Shown here one piece after another: positions 1 to 8,296 of a stretch of 64,000 nt of DNA; the stretch's first letter is position 1, and each line of letters begins with the position of its first letter. A program made the translations under genes and the position numbers. The stretch comes from Gp6-AA40 sp035492455. Its GTDB lineage: Bacteria; Acidobacteriota; Vicinamibacteria; Vicinamibacterales; UBA2999. Where the stretch lies: positions 69,025 through 133,024 of the forward strand of contig DATJJE010000050.1 of NCBI GenBank assembly GCA_035492455.1, given 5' to 3'. The notes under the pieces are model-generated. The model saw nothing but the letters and a program-made list of their open reading frames with translations, made no database searches and was not told the origin of the DNA.

Positions 1-745
1 GCAAGTCGGTGGCCATGACTGGTCGATGGAATTCCGCCAGCACGAGCCGTTCGGCAACGTTCTTCAGCTCGCGGACGTTCCCGGGCCACTTGTACTGGAC
101 GAGCAGTTCCTCGGTCTCGGCGGAGAGCTCCGGACACGCCATGGCGTGGGCTGCGGCGGCGTGATCCAGGAAATGACGGAGCAGCACCGGAATATCCGCG
201 CGGCGCTCGCGCAGCGGCATCACACGGATCTCAATGACGTTCAGGCGGTAATAAAGGTCGCGACGGAACGCGCTGTTCTCCATCGCAACGTGCAGATCGC
301 GATTCGTCGCGCAAATGAGCCGGACATCGTTGGCAACGGCGGGACCGTGACTGCCGACCGTTTGCAGCTCACCGCTCTCGGCAAACCGCAGAAGGACGGC
401 TTGCATGCGCAATCCCATCTCGCCAAGCTCGTCGAGGAACAAGGTGCCGCCCTGCGCCTGACGGATTAAACCCGCCTTGTCACGATACGCACCGGTGAAG
501 CTGCCGCGCGCATGGCCGAACAGCTCCGACTCCAGGAGCGTGTCCGGAATGCCGCTGCAGTTGATGGCGATGAACGGACGTGCGTACCGCGCACTCCGTT
601 CGTGGATAGTGCGTGCGACGACCTCCTTGCCCGCACCGGTCTCACCGATGATCAACACCTTTGTGTTGCTGCGCGCGGCAAACTCGATCTGCAGACGCAG
701 CGCTTCAGTAGAAGGACTGACGCCGAGGAGAGCAGGGCGGTCCAT
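1..745 (-). CDS. Sigma-54-dependent transcriptional activator, AAA+ domain (partial)
   Basis: The protein activates RNA polymerase-sigma54 promoters by ATP hydrolysis. The visible part is the central AAA+ domain. Walker A is GETGAGKE near residue 28, the sigma54-contacting loop is GSFTGA (a variant of the usual GAFTGA), and Walker B is GGTLFLDELGEM. Later come the sensor-like CATNRDLH, the RRADIPVL segment and the YKWPGNVRELKN motif. Translation starts at an ATG at 745. Only about 10 residues precede the AAA+ fold, so there is no N-terminal receiver, GAF or PAS domain. The C-terminal DNA-binding helix-turn-helix lies beyond the window edge. The gene starts 3 nt after the stop of the zinc-ribbon gene upstream and in the same frame, so the two are probably co-transcribed. 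Targets are unknown. Confidence 0.9.
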   Translation of the reverse strand, partial: MDRPALLGVSPSTEALRLQIEFAARSNTKVLIIGETGAGKEVVARTIHERSARYARPFIAINCSGIPDTLLESELFGHARGSFTGAYRDKAGLIRQAQGGTLFLDELGEMGLRMQAVLLRFAESGELQTVGSHGPAVANDVRLICATNRDLHVAMENSAFRRDLYYRLNVIEIRVMPLRERRADIPVLLRHFLDHAAAAHAMACPELSAETEELLVQYKWPGNVRELKNVAERLVLAEFHRPVMATDL

Positions 746-748
746 CGG

Positions 749-1063
749 TCACGCGCTCCTCGAGCAGCGCGCCGATCGGGCCGGCACAGCGCGGGGAACT
801 GTGTCGACGATCAAGCGGTCGCAACGGTTGCAGCGAAAATAGCCGACGCCAGAAGCGGTTCGGCCGACGAAACGAAGGTCGCGGCTAGCGCACGCGTCAC
901 ATACGTGGTCCGGAAGAGAAGACACATCGGGCCGAGTGTCGGGCATCCACACGTGGCCGCATTTCGCGCAACGAAGGATGCTGCACAACGGGTGATCCGA
1001 GGATTGTCCGAGTTCAGTTACTTGCGCTGCTCCACAGCGCGGGCATTTGGGTCGACGAGACAT
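749..1063 (-). CDS. Small double zinc-ribbon protein
   Basis: A 104-residue protein with two CxxC...CxxC zinc ribbons: CPRC/CAKC in the N-terminal half and CDAC/CNRC in the second half. I chose the ATG at 1063 because the first ribbon begins 6 residues later; an in-frame extension to 1159 has no zinc-ribbon character. It ends 3 nt before the sigma-54 activator, which suggests an operon. The function is unknown. Such ribbons bind nucleic acid or protein, or act as small redox or metal-sensing modules. The final ~15 residues (arginine- and serine-rich) are low complexity and could be disordered. Similar single-ribbon proteins recur at 20.0-20.8 kb and 58.6 kb. Confidence 0.7.
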   Translation of the reverse strand: MSRRPKCPRCGAAQVTELGQSSDHPLCSILRCAKCGHVWMPDTRPDVSSLPDHVCDACASRDLRFVGRTASGVGYFRCNRCDRLIVDTVPRAVPARSARCSRSA

Positions 1064-1213
1064 AATTGGCTGATCACCAATCTTTGTGCCGCCTCTGGCT
1101 TCTGGAATTCCCCAGTGTCCGTTCGATGCACACGTCTGCAGTGCTTCAACTTGGAACACATCCTGCGAAATTTGGGGGTGAACTAAACCCCGATTGCGGC
1201 GGCGACGGTAACA

Positions 1214-1489
1214 TCATCGACTCGCAATTCGTAAAGCAGCCACGTTGGACGGGCGCGGCGTGCCTGGGTCCGCCGAAGGTTCGGAACGCGCGTGTTTCTG
1301 CCGCTTCTTCTCCGGTGCCACGTCATCCACGCTTTCCAGCTCCGCTCGCGTCTCGCGCTGCAGCGCCTGCTCGTACAACCGCTGCCACAGGAGAGCAGAT
1401 GCGCGAAGGTCCATATTCTCCTGCCGGAGACGGGCGACCTCGGCTTGCGGCTCCTTCAGGGTCGCATCGATAGAAAAATGGCTGGTCAC
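1214..1489 (-). CDS. Hypothetical coiled-coil protein, 91 aa
   Basis: A short protein from a GTG start at 1489. Residues ~10-55 are a strongly charged heptad-like helix (EVARLRQENMDLRASALLW...), followed by a basic, proline-rich tail. There is no signal peptide, membrane segment or recognisable catalytic motif. It reads toward the zinc-ribbon gene with a 150-nt gap, so membership of the same operon is uncertain. The amphipathic helical composition supports a real gene over a chance frame, but no family was recognised. Confidence 0.45.
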   Translation of the reverse strand: MTSHFSIDATLKEPQAEVARLRQENMDLRASALLWQRLYEQALQRETRAELESVDDVAPEKKRQKHARSEPSADPGTPRPSNVAALRIASR

Positions 1490-1776
1490 GGTTGTTGATC
1501 CATTCTTTTGGTGGTCAGCACTGATGTAACGAAACGAAGCGCGCCGGCGAACAGGGTGTATGCGGATGAGTCGCTCTTAGCACGAAAGACCGGCGCGTGC
1601 TCCATCTACGGCAATACACATTCCTCGTGACGTTATGAAGACGGCAATATTGCGTGTTGATTGCGGCGCGGCACAGCGCACGAGTTGTGTTACCGTTGCG
1701 CCCGCACGAAGTGAGTTCGACAGTGCACGGCGACGATCTACTGGACTTTCCATCCGAACATCCGAAACGAACGCGG

Positions 1777-2268
1777 ATGCGGCAAACGCTGACGCGGATG
1801 CGATCGTCGACGATCGCCGCGGCGTTCGGATGTGGCCTCGTCGTTGGTGGTATTGCCGTCTGGTCGACGGGCGATGCTGCCGAGCACCGCACGCCACCTT
1901 CTCGCAGTTCTCAATCTGAATTGCGGTCGCGTCAACCTTTATATGTGTCGCTCGACGCCGACGCTGTTGCCGTCGCGACGTCTGGCGTCCGCCACGATCG
2001 TTACGTCGCGCGAAAGGGATCCGGCGGTCCTGTTTTCCGCGGGTCATTGTTCGTTGAATCGAGTCCACCCGGTGCGCGAGTGTTTCTCAACGGACGTGTG
2101 GCCGGACAGACCCCTTTGCTTCTGAAGAGTCAAGTGGTGGGCTCGCGTGCCGTGCGCGTGGTGCTCGACGGATACGACGCGTGGACGTCCACTGTGCAGA
2201 TCGTCACCGGCCGGCAGGCACGCCTGCGGGCGCAGTTGAATGCAAGGCCGAACGTGGCGGCGCGCTGA
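1777..2268 (+). CDS. Membrane-anchored PEGA-domain protein
   Basis: The C-terminal ~70 residues are a PEGA domain: GSLFVESSPPGARVFLNG, then VAGQTPLLLKSQVVG, then VRVVLDGYDAWT. This beta-sandwich is found in bacterial surface and exported proteins. A single hydrophobic segment (IAAAFGCGLVVGGIAVW) after an arginine-rich start would anchor the protein with the PEGA domain outside the cytoplasm. The open frame extends upstream to 1654, but the ATG at 1777 places the positively charged residues just before the membrane helix and is preferred. The ~80-residue spacer between helix and PEGA is low complexity. Role unknown; it probably binds or organises envelope components. Confidence 0.7.
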   Translation: MRQTLTRMRSSTIAAAFGCGLVVGGIAVWSTGDAAEHRTPPSRSSQSELRSRQPLYVSLDADAVAVATSGVRHDRYVARKGSGGPVFRGSLFVESSPPGARVFLNGRVAGQTPLLLKSQVVGSRAVRVVLDGYDAWTSTVQIVTGRQARLRAQLNARPNVAAR

Positions 2269-2490
2269 CCAAATGCTGCGACAGCGCAGACTTCTTTACC
2301 TCTTTTAGCGGTCCCATTCGGAATACGCGCGGAATTGCTGGATATTCGCGAACCTCCGCCGTAGGTACCGGGATTGCGACCGGGCGGACGACGCAGGCAG
2401 TGGCCGGCCTGCCCACACAGGGTTCGGCCACTCCGCTACACGGCCCGCCAGCCGTATGTGCTGGCGAGCCGTGCATCGCAATCAGTCCAT

Positions 2491-2724
2491 ATGAATCAAG
2501 GATTCGGCACGTTGCGCACCTCGTGGACGCTGGCCCGCAATGGACAGCGATTGACCTGCACGTTGATTGCAGAGGGCGAGTGGTACACCGTCAGAATCAG
2601 CCACGCGGGGCACCCCATCGTCGAGGAACGCTGCAAGGGACCTCAGGATGCGCTCGTCAGAAGTTTCGAGGCGTTCACCGCCCTCGCCACGCGCGGATGG
2701 ATCACCGAATCCGCAGTTAATTAG
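2491..2724 (+). CDS. Small hypothetical protein, 77 aa
   Basis: A compact open frame starting at an ATG at 2491 (MNQGFGTLRTSWTL). Its alternating beta-like pattern (RLTCTLIAEGEWYTVRISHAG) and C-terminal helix fit a small globular cytoplasmic domain. No family was recognised and no cysteine cluster or signal peptide is present. It lies alone between the PEGA and methyltransferase-like genes in the same direction. I prefer this start because the longer frame from 2374 adds only arginine-rich sequence with no domain character. Confidence 0.5.
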   Translation: MNQGFGTLRTSWTLARNGQRLTCTLIAEGEWYTVRISHAGHPIVEERCKGPQDALVRSFEAFTALATRGWITESAVN

Positions 2725-2849
2725 GCGGCATCGCTCTGGACTGTGGTGACGACCGACGGGCACGGTCAACCACATTTCGCCGCGCTCACACCGAAATCGT
2801 CTGAATTGCTCGAAATCACGGTGACCCTGCAGGCATCGCGTCTGCTCGC

Positions 2850-3470
2850 ATGCGATTCCTGCGGATTCGCTGCGTGGCGTTCGGTGATGTCCTGCTCTTC
2901 AGCGTTACGGCGCTGGAGCTGACGATCCTCATTCGCCTGACACCGGGCTTCACCCTCGTCGACTGGATCTATCTTGCGCAACACCTGATCGTGTTGGGCC
3001 TCGCCTTCACCAGACGCAGGCCCACGGTCCAGGACCACTCGGTCCGGTCCGGCCTCGCCGTCATCGCGTCGTACGCGTACCCTTATGCGCAGATTCTCTG
3101 GCTCGGATGGAGCCCGGGTGAATCCGCCTCGCAGTCGGCCGGCCTCGCGGTCGTAACGGTCGCAGCCGTCTGGAGCCTCGCGAGCCTCGTAAGCCTCGGG
3201 ACGTCGTTCGGCATCCGGCCGGCGCTCCGCAAGCTGGTCACGCGCGGGTCGTACCGCGTCGTGCGCCATCCGATCTACGCGGCCTACATGTTGAGCGACA
3301 TCGGTTACAACCTGCAGGAGTGGAACGTTGGCTCCCTGCTACTGACATTTGTCGGGTGGCTATCGCTGTTCTATCGAATCCATGCGGAGGAACAGGTGCT
3401 CGCCGAGGACACTCTCTGGAGCAGCTACATCGGCATCGTGCGCTATCGTCTGGTGCCGAAGCTGTGGTGA
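2850..3470 (+). CDS. Isoprenylcysteine carboxyl methyltransferase (ICMT)/PEMT-like integral membrane protein
   Basis: A 206-residue polytopic membrane protein with about five hydrophobic segments. The C-terminal cofactor-binding signature of the ICMT/phospholipid methyltransferase group is visible: GSYRVVRHPIYAAYML, a further membrane helix, RIHAEEQVLAED and the closing YRLVPKLW. These enzymes use S-adenosylmethionine to methylate lipids or lipid-linked groups at the membrane. Bacterial members mostly have unknown substrates. The length is normal for the family. A perfect hairpin begins 7 nt after the stop and probably ends the transcript. Confidence 0.8.
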   Translation: MRFLRIRCVAFGDVLLFSVTALELTILIRLTPGFTLVDWIYLAQHLIVLGLAFTRRRPTVQDHSVRSGLAVIASYAYPYAQILWLGWSPGESASQSAGLAVVTVAAVWSLASLVSLGTSFGIRPALRKLVTRGSYRVVRHPIYAAYMLSDIGYNLQEWNVGSLLLTFVGWLSLFYRIHAEEQVLAEDTLWSSYIGIVRYRLVPKLW

Positions 3471-3476
3471 GTGAAC

Positions 3477-3500
3477 CATATGGCCCGTGCGGGCCATATG
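3477..3500 (+). terminator. 10-bp stem, 4-nt loop hairpin after the ICMT-like gene
   Basis: CATATGGCCC-GTGC-GGGCCATATG is a perfect inverted repeat just after the stop codon at 3470. There is no T-run behind it, so it is not a textbook intrinsic terminator. It may act as a factor-assisted terminator or an mRNA 3' stabiliser. Confidence 0.55.
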
Positions 3501-3585
3501 CGCATCATTCAAAAAATGACCGTTTCGTGGGACGCGAGCGCACCTGTCCGAATGCGACAGTTCGCGGTCAACAAGGAGAGTGACC

Positions 3586-4299
3586 GTGGACTCACAACCA
3601 ACAACCGATCGTCGCACTTTTCTCGGTCAGCTGGCGGGTGTCATCGGTGCCGCAGGCGTGTCGATCTCTGCTACTTCTGTCGCCGCCGCACAGGAGTCGG
3701 GGCCGCACGACTGGATCAAGGAGGTGCGCGGCGCTCACCGATGTCTGTTTGATTTCCCGCAACACAAGAACGGTTTTCCGCTGCTCCACATCCTGAACTA
3801 CCTGAATACGTACGCAACGGCGTACAAAACCGCGCCGGGCCAGGTCGGCGCCGTCGGGACCTTCTATGCCGTGGGTCCGCAGGCGAGCATTCCCCTGGCA
3901 TTCAACGACACCATCTGGGCGAAGTACGAGCTCGGCGCGTACACCGGACTCAAGGATGCAGCGGACAAGTTCTACAGGCATAACGTGTTCAACCATCCGA
4001 CCGCCAAAGACCTGCACCTCTTGATGCAGGCTGTAGGCTCGCCGACAATTCCGGCGCTCGCCGACGCGGTCCCCGCGCTCGGCATCGAGAACCTCCAGAA
4101 AATGGGCACCAAGTTCGTGCTGTGCGCCAATGCGCTCGGCATCTGGTGTCTGGAACTCGAAGCCAGAGGCAAAGGGAAGGCGCAGGACATCGAAAAGGAC
4201 CTGCGTGCCAACGTGCTGCCGGGCGTGACAATCGTGCCTGCGATGGTTATCGCCATCGACCAAGCGCAAGAGGCGGGCATCAAGTACAACCGGCAATGA
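3586..4299 (+). CDS. Tat-exported DsrE-like protein
   Basis: Residues ~8-40 form a twin-arginine signal: DRRTFLGQ, a hydrophobic stretch and an AxA-type cleavage region near SVAAAQE. The mature ~200 residues follow the DsrE fold pattern: FDFPQHKNGFPLLHIL, then GTKFVLCANALGIWC, then LPGVTIVPAMVIAIDQAQEAG near the C-terminus. I chose GTG 3586 because AAGGAG at 3573-3578 lies 7 nt upstream; the GTG at 3580 is too close to it. DsrE-family proteins are mostly small cytoplasmic sulfur carriers or trimeric sulfurtransferase subunits, so export is unusual. It lies 52 nt before a second exported DsrE-like gene and may be its partner. Confidence 0.7.
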   Translation: MDSQPTTDRRTFLGQLAGVIGAAGVSISATSVAAAQESGPHDWIKEVRGAHRCLFDFPQHKNGFPLLHILNYLNTYATAYKTAPGQVGAVGTFYAVGPQASIPLAFNDTIWAKYELGAYTGLKDAADKFYRHNVFNHPTAKDLHLLMQAVGSPTIPALADAVPALGIENLQKMGTKFVLCANALGIWCLELEARGKGKAQDIEKDLRANVLPGVTIVPAMVIAIDQAQEAGIKYNRQ

Positions 4300-4351
4300 C
4301 AGGGGTTGCCGTGCCGATCGAGACGTAATATCTCTGCACCGGAGGATGATG

Positions 4352-4783
4352 ATGAAGTCCATTCTGTCCATCGCCTGCATTGTGGTGATCACGATCGGCG
4401 CGGCGACTGCTCGGGCACAGTCGTCCCAGCCTCAACCCTACAAAGTCGTCTTCGATTTGACGAGTCAGGATCCGCTCGATCAGCAAGCCGTCCTCCGCTG
4501 GATCAGAGAGGTTACTGAGTTGAACCCGAAGACCGAAACGGAGGTCGTCCTGTACGGCCGCGGGCTTGACCTTGTAATCGCAGGGAAAACGACACTCGCG
4601 GGCGGCGTAGAGGAGGCGATCAACAACGCTCACGCCACTTTCAAGGTTTGCGCGATTGCGATGAAGAACCAGCAGGTTGACAAGAGTCAGTTGCTGCCGA
4701 ATGTGCAAATAGTGCCCGACGGGATCGGCGAGATTGTCGCAAGACAGCGGGTGGGGTGGGGCTACATCAAGGTTGGGCACTGA
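4352..4783 (+). CDS. Sec-exported DsrE-family protein
   Basis: A 143-residue protein with a Sec signal peptide (MKSILSIACIVVITIG...ARAQ) and a single DsrE domain: YKVVFDLTSQDPLDQQ at the start, VVLYGRGLDLV in the middle, FKVCAIAMKNQQV, and LLPNVQIVPDGIGEIV followed by GWGYIKVGH. Three tandem ATG codons are present. GGAGG at 4341-4345 is best spaced for the third (4352). The conserved cysteine of the sulfur-carrier position is present (VCAIA). It follows the Tat-exported paralogue and is probably in the same transcript. A periplasmic sulfur-relay or binding role is an inference. Confidence 0.8.
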   Translation: MKSILSIACIVVITIGAATARAQSSQPQPYKVVFDLTSQDPLDQQAVLRWIREVTELNPKTETEVVLYGRGLDLVIAGKTTLAGGVEEAINNAHATFKVCAIAMKNQQVDKSQLLPNVQIVPDGIGEIVARQRVGWGYIKVGH

Positions 4784-4844
4784 GCGCGAGCTGCATGTCG
4801 TGGAGAGGGGCCGATACGTCTGACACCCCCTCCTTCGACGCGGA

Positions 4845-5684
4845 CTACGCCGCCTTCCGTTTGCCTTCCTGGATGAACGCAAGCAGGTCGCGGTTGACGA
4901 CGTCGGCGTGCGTGGCGGTGAGGCCGTGCGGCAGGCCCGGATAGTAGATCTCGACAGCGCTCTTGATCAGCTTTGCTGACTTCTTCCCGGAATCCTTGAC
5001 GGGCACGATCTGGTCGTCCTCACCATGCATGACCAGCGTCGGTATGTCGAACTTCTTGAGGTCTTCGGTGAAGTCGGTTTCCGAAAACGCCTTGATGCTG
5101 TCGTACGCGTTCTTCAGGCCGGCCTGCATGCTCCAGAGCCAGAACTGATCCAGCGTGCCTTGGGATACCTCCGCCCCAGGTCTGTTGGCGCCGTAGAACC
5201 GCGGCGCAAAGTCTTTCCAGGCCTGCGACCGATCCTTCGCCAACGCGTTCCGCAGGGTGTCGAAGAGTTCGATGGGGAGTCCTTCTGGATTGGTCGCCGA
5301 TTTCAGCATGATCGGCGGCACCGCCGCGATGAGGACCGCCTTGGCCACTCGCGTCGTGCCGTAGCGCCCGATGTAGCGCGCGACTTCTCCGCCGCCAGTG
5401 GAGTGGCCCACCATCGTGATGTCCTTGAGATCGAGCGCCTCGATCAAGGCTGCCAGATCGTCGGCATATCCGTCCATGTCGTTACCCGACCAGGGCTGGC
5501 TCGATCGCCCATGGCCACGACGATCGTGTGCGACGACGCGGAAACCATGCTGTGCGAGGAACAGCATCTGGCCATCCCACATATCGGAGTTCAGCGGCCA
5601 TCCATGCGAGAGGGTGACGACCGGTCCTTTGCCCCAGTCCTTGTAGTAAATCGTGGTGCCATCTTTCACGGTGATAGTGCTCAT
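4845..5684 (-). CDS. Alpha/beta hydrolase, non-haem chloroperoxidase type
   Basis: A 279-residue alpha/beta-hydrolase. The nucleophile elbow is GHSTGGG (Ser around residue 97), the oxyanion region is LSHGWPLNSDMW, the acid is in HGEDDQIVP and the catalytic histidine is in PGLPHGLTATH. This pattern is typical of cofactor-free haloperoxidases/esterases (perhydrolases). The start is the ATG at 5684, with GAGAGG 8 nt upstream; the frame continues further upstream without domain content. No signal peptide, so it is cytoplasmic. It is convergent with the DsrE pair. Substrate unknown; an esterase/lactonase role is as likely as halogenation. Confidence 0.88.
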   Translation of the reverse strand: MSTITVKDGTTIYYKDWGKGPVVTLSHGWPLNSDMWDGQMLFLAQHGFRVVAHDRRGHGRSSQPWSGNDMDGYADDLAALIEALDLKDITMVGHSTGGGEVARYIGRYGTTRVAKAVLIAAVPPIMLKSATNPEGLPIELFDTLRNALAKDRSQAWKDFAPRFYGANRPGAEVSQGTLDQFWLWSMQAGLKNAYDSIKAFSETDFTEDLKKFDIPTLVMHGEDDQIVPVKDSGKKSAKLIKSAVEIYYPGLPHGLTATHADVVNRDLLAFIQEGKRKAA

Positions 5685-5951
5685 GTTGATGCCTCTCAAT
5701 CGGATCGATGTGTGGGCCCGAGCGCGGAACTCTCGATCGCGCAAGCCGGGCGGTGTGCGACTCATGAGACATGCCAACGGCTGCTCACGCTCACGTTTGC
5801 GTGATTCCAACGAATAGCGCCGCGACCGCATTACGCGATCGAGTTGGAGTGGTGACTACCGGCTGTAAGGCATGGCCGCGTGGTCACAAGTCACCGTGAC
5901 GCTTCTGTGGTAAAGGCCTCCCTTTTCCGCCGATTCACGTGTCCCGTCGCG

Positions 5952-6647
5952 ATGCGCACAGGCACAGTCGATGCTGAGGCGTCCGACGTGTCGACTGATG
6001 ACGATGCGCGACGGACACGACTGATTGCGGGCGTCAGCGTCGCAGACAGTCCGCTTATCACAGCAGTGATCGAATATGCCCGCCGGCTTTCGGAACCGTA
6101 TCTTTTCAACCATGCGATACGTTCGTGGTTGTTCGCAGAAACCATTGGCCGCATGAAAGGAATCGACTACGACCACGAGATTGTCGCCATTGGCACGGTT
6201 CTCCACGACATCGGCCTCACTGCCAGCGTGTCGGGTCCCAATCGTTTTGAAGTCAATGGCGCCGATGTCGCACTTTCATTCATCAAAGGTGACCGCCGTT
6301 CGGATCGCCGTGCACAACTAATATGGGACCTGGTCGCGCTCAACTCGACACCATCGCTCGCGCTTCACAAGGAGCCAGAGGTTGCGGTGGGAACGATGGG
6401 CATCGGACTTGACTATGGCGGCTTCGGAATTGAGACACTTCCGGCAGACGATGTCGAACGCATCGTCAAGGCCTTCCCTCGCCTCAACATGAAGCAAAGA
6501 TTTACGAAGACATGTTCTCAGCTCGTCACGGCGAAGCCGGAAACGAGTCACGATAACTTCTTGCGCGACTTCGGCGAGCGGTTCGTGCCTGGTTACAAAG
6601 CGGTGTCAACGGTCGACTTATTGTTGAACGCCCCGTTTGATGAATGA
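5952..6647 (+). CDS. HD-domain protein (cyanamide hydratase-like)
   Basis: A 231-residue protein with an HD-type metal-binding domain: NHAIRSWLFAETIG supplies the first His and IGTVLHDIGLTA supplies the His-Asp pair. The HxxRSWLFA signature resembles cyanamide hydratase-like HD proteins, which hydrate nitriles or hydrolyse phosphates. The ATG at 5952 is preferred; the upstream extension to 5880 has no conserved sequence. The stop overlaps the start of a second HD-domain gene (6640), which indicates translational coupling. Substrate unknown. Confidence 0.8.
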   Translation: MRTGTVDAEASDVSTDDDARRTRLIAGVSVADSPLITAVIEYARRLSEPYLFNHAIRSWLFAETIGRMKGIDYDHEIVAIGTVLHDIGLTASVSGPNRFEVNGADVALSFIKGDRRSDRRAQLIWDLVALNSTPSLALHKEPEVAVGTMGIGLDYGGFGIETLPADDVERIVKAFPRLNMKQRFTKTCSQLVTAKPETSHDNFLRDFGERFVPGYKAVSTVDLLLNAPFDE

Positions 6648-7191
6648 CCAGCGCTATTTGGTGACGAACATCCCAATCGTCGAGGAGGTGCTCGATCATC
6701 ACTCCTCGACGTTGGGTCGTGACCTCATCGCCTACCGCAATCATGTGCACCGCGTCGTTAATCTGTGCCTGGCGCTTACGCACGGCAGTCGCGACGACTT
6801 CAATAAGATCGCGGTCGCGTCGGCGTTTCACGACCTCGGAATCTGGACGGACCATACATTCGACTACCTGGCGCCGTCCATTTCGCTGGCGCGCGAATAC
6901 CTAGTGGCCCGCTCGCGAGCCGACTGGATCCCGGAGGTCGAGGCGATGATCGCGAATCATCACAAGATCACGCGTGCTCGAGCCCATCCGGAGTGGCTCG
7001 TCGAAGGATTTCGGCGAGCTGACTGGGTCGACGTATCGTGCGGATTCCGCCGGTTCGGGATCGCGCGTCCCTTCATCCAATCACTGTTCGCCACCTGGCC
7101 CAGCGCGGGTTTCCATTGGCGCCTGGCCGAACTGACTGCCGCTTGGCTCCCTCGGCATCCCCTAACGCCGCTGCCTATGGTCAAACTGTGA
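6640..7191 (+). CDS. HD-domain protein, coupled to the upstream HD gene
   Basis: A 183-residue HD-domain protein. Motifs are YRNHVHRVVNLC (first His), SAFHDLGIW (His-Asp) and IANHHKITRAR (a further metal-binding region). It starts at an ATG at 6640 inside the last codons of the preceding HD gene, 8 nt overlapping. Two different HD proteins made from one mRNA may form a heteromer or act in sequence. Homologues are predicted phosphohydrolases; the substrate cannot be read from the sequence. No signal peptide or membrane segment. Confidence 0.78.
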   Translation: MNDQRYLVTNIPIVEEVLDHHSSTLGRDLIAYRNHVHRVVNLCLALTHGSRDDFNKIAVASAFHDLGIWTDHTFDYLAPSISLAREYLVARSRADWIPEVEAMIANHHKITRARAHPEWLVEGFRRADWVDVSCGFRRFGIARPFIQSLFATWPSAGFHWRLAELTAAWLPRHPLTPLPMVKL

Positions 7192-7198
7192 GGGTGCT

Positions 7199-8071
7199 TC
7201 ACGCCACCTTCCGCTCGCTTGCTGTGAACCGCCTGACGAACTCGAGCGCCTTCTCGGCGACCTCGCGCCAGCCGGCGTCGATCGTCAGCGTGTGTCCACG
7301 GCCCGGCATTTTGACAATCTCGGTCACACCCGCGTTGCGCTTTTGCTTTTGGTAGGACGCATTTGCGATCGCCCAAGGCACTGTATGGTCCGAGTCGGCC
7401 GAGATGATCAGCATCGGCCCTCGCTCCGGGTTCGTCGAGTTCACCTTCGCTTCTGACCACGGATTGAAGTTCGCGGACGCAGCCTGAAAGAGCGGCTCGC
7501 CGGCGCCGGGGACGGAGTAGCCAAGGTAAAGCTCCTTTGCCTCGTTCTCGCCGACCGCGTTCGCGAAGCTATAGCGGAACTGCTCGTAGGTGAGCGGGAT
7601 CGCGCGGTTCCAATTCGCCGGATTGCGCAGAGCAACGCTGGCCGTGCGGAGCGCCGAGATTGGGAGCGGGAGCACACCTCGGAACGGAGCGGGGCTGATT
7701 GCCACCGATGCGGCGGCAACCCCGCGTCCCGCGAGAATCATTGTCAGGAGGCCCCCGAACGAATGGCCGATGATCACGGGCTTCCGATTCAGACGGCGCA
7801 TGATCGCCTCCTCGTAGTCGGCGATCTCGCTGATTCCCTTGCCGGCGAACAGTTCAGGGTGTTCTCTGGCCTCCGTCACCGTTTCGGGATCGTCGGGCCA
7901 GCCCGGTGTCAACGCCACATATCCGGCGTTCTCGAACAGCGTGACCCAGTGGTCCCAGCTCGATGGGAGCAACCATAGCCCGTGAACGAAGACAACCGGC
8001 GTGGCGGTAGAGGCGTTAGCGCGCTCGACCTGCGCTGCCTCGTGCTCAGTGATGGTAAGTTCGGTGGCCAT
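7199..8071 (-). CDS. Alpha/beta hydrolase
   Basis: A 290-residue cytoplasmic alpha/beta hydrolase. The N-terminal strand and oxyanion motif are VVFVHGLWLLPSSW, the nucleophile elbow is IGHSFGG, the acid is in ISADSDHTVPW and the histidine is in PGRGHTLTID. The start is an ATG at 8071 behind a strong GGAGGAG site; the open frame continues to 8287 but without domain sequence. It converges on the HD-domain operon, the two stops being 8 nt apart, and is divergent from the NmrA-like gene. The family covers esterases, lipases and haloalkane dehalogenase relatives. Confidence 0.87.
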   Translation of the reverse strand: MATELTITEHEAAQVERANASTATPVVFVHGLWLLPSSWDHWVTLFENAGYVALTPGWPDDPETVTEAREHPELFAGKGISEIADYEEAIMRRLNRKPVIIGHSFGGLLTMILAGRGVAAASVAISPAPFRGVLPLPISALRTASVALRNPANWNRAIPLTYEQFRYSFANAVGENEAKELYLGYSVPGAGEPLFQAASANFNPWSEAKVNSTNPERGPMLIISADSDHTVPWAIANASYQKQKRNAGVTEIVKMPGRGHTLTIDAGWREVAEKALEFVRRFTASERKVA

Positions 8072-8296
8072 CGTCTCCTCCTCGTTTCTCCCAAGAGGTT
8101 GTTCATGCCTCATACCCGAGCGCGGCGACAGTCCGGCGCGGAATGCCATCAGGCGATCGGAGTGGAGACAACGGTGTGCTGTGAAGGTCACAGCATGCTG
8201 CCAGCACCCACGACGAGTTTTTGTGGCAGGCCTTCCTCTATTGCAACGACTGAAGTACGGGATCGGGCATGGAGGCTGCACCGTCAACGAAGCACC

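Noticed and set aside
26..469. Open frame on the plus strand across the sigma-54 activator
   Set aside because: It is antisense to clear AAA+ motifs and has no domain character of its own.
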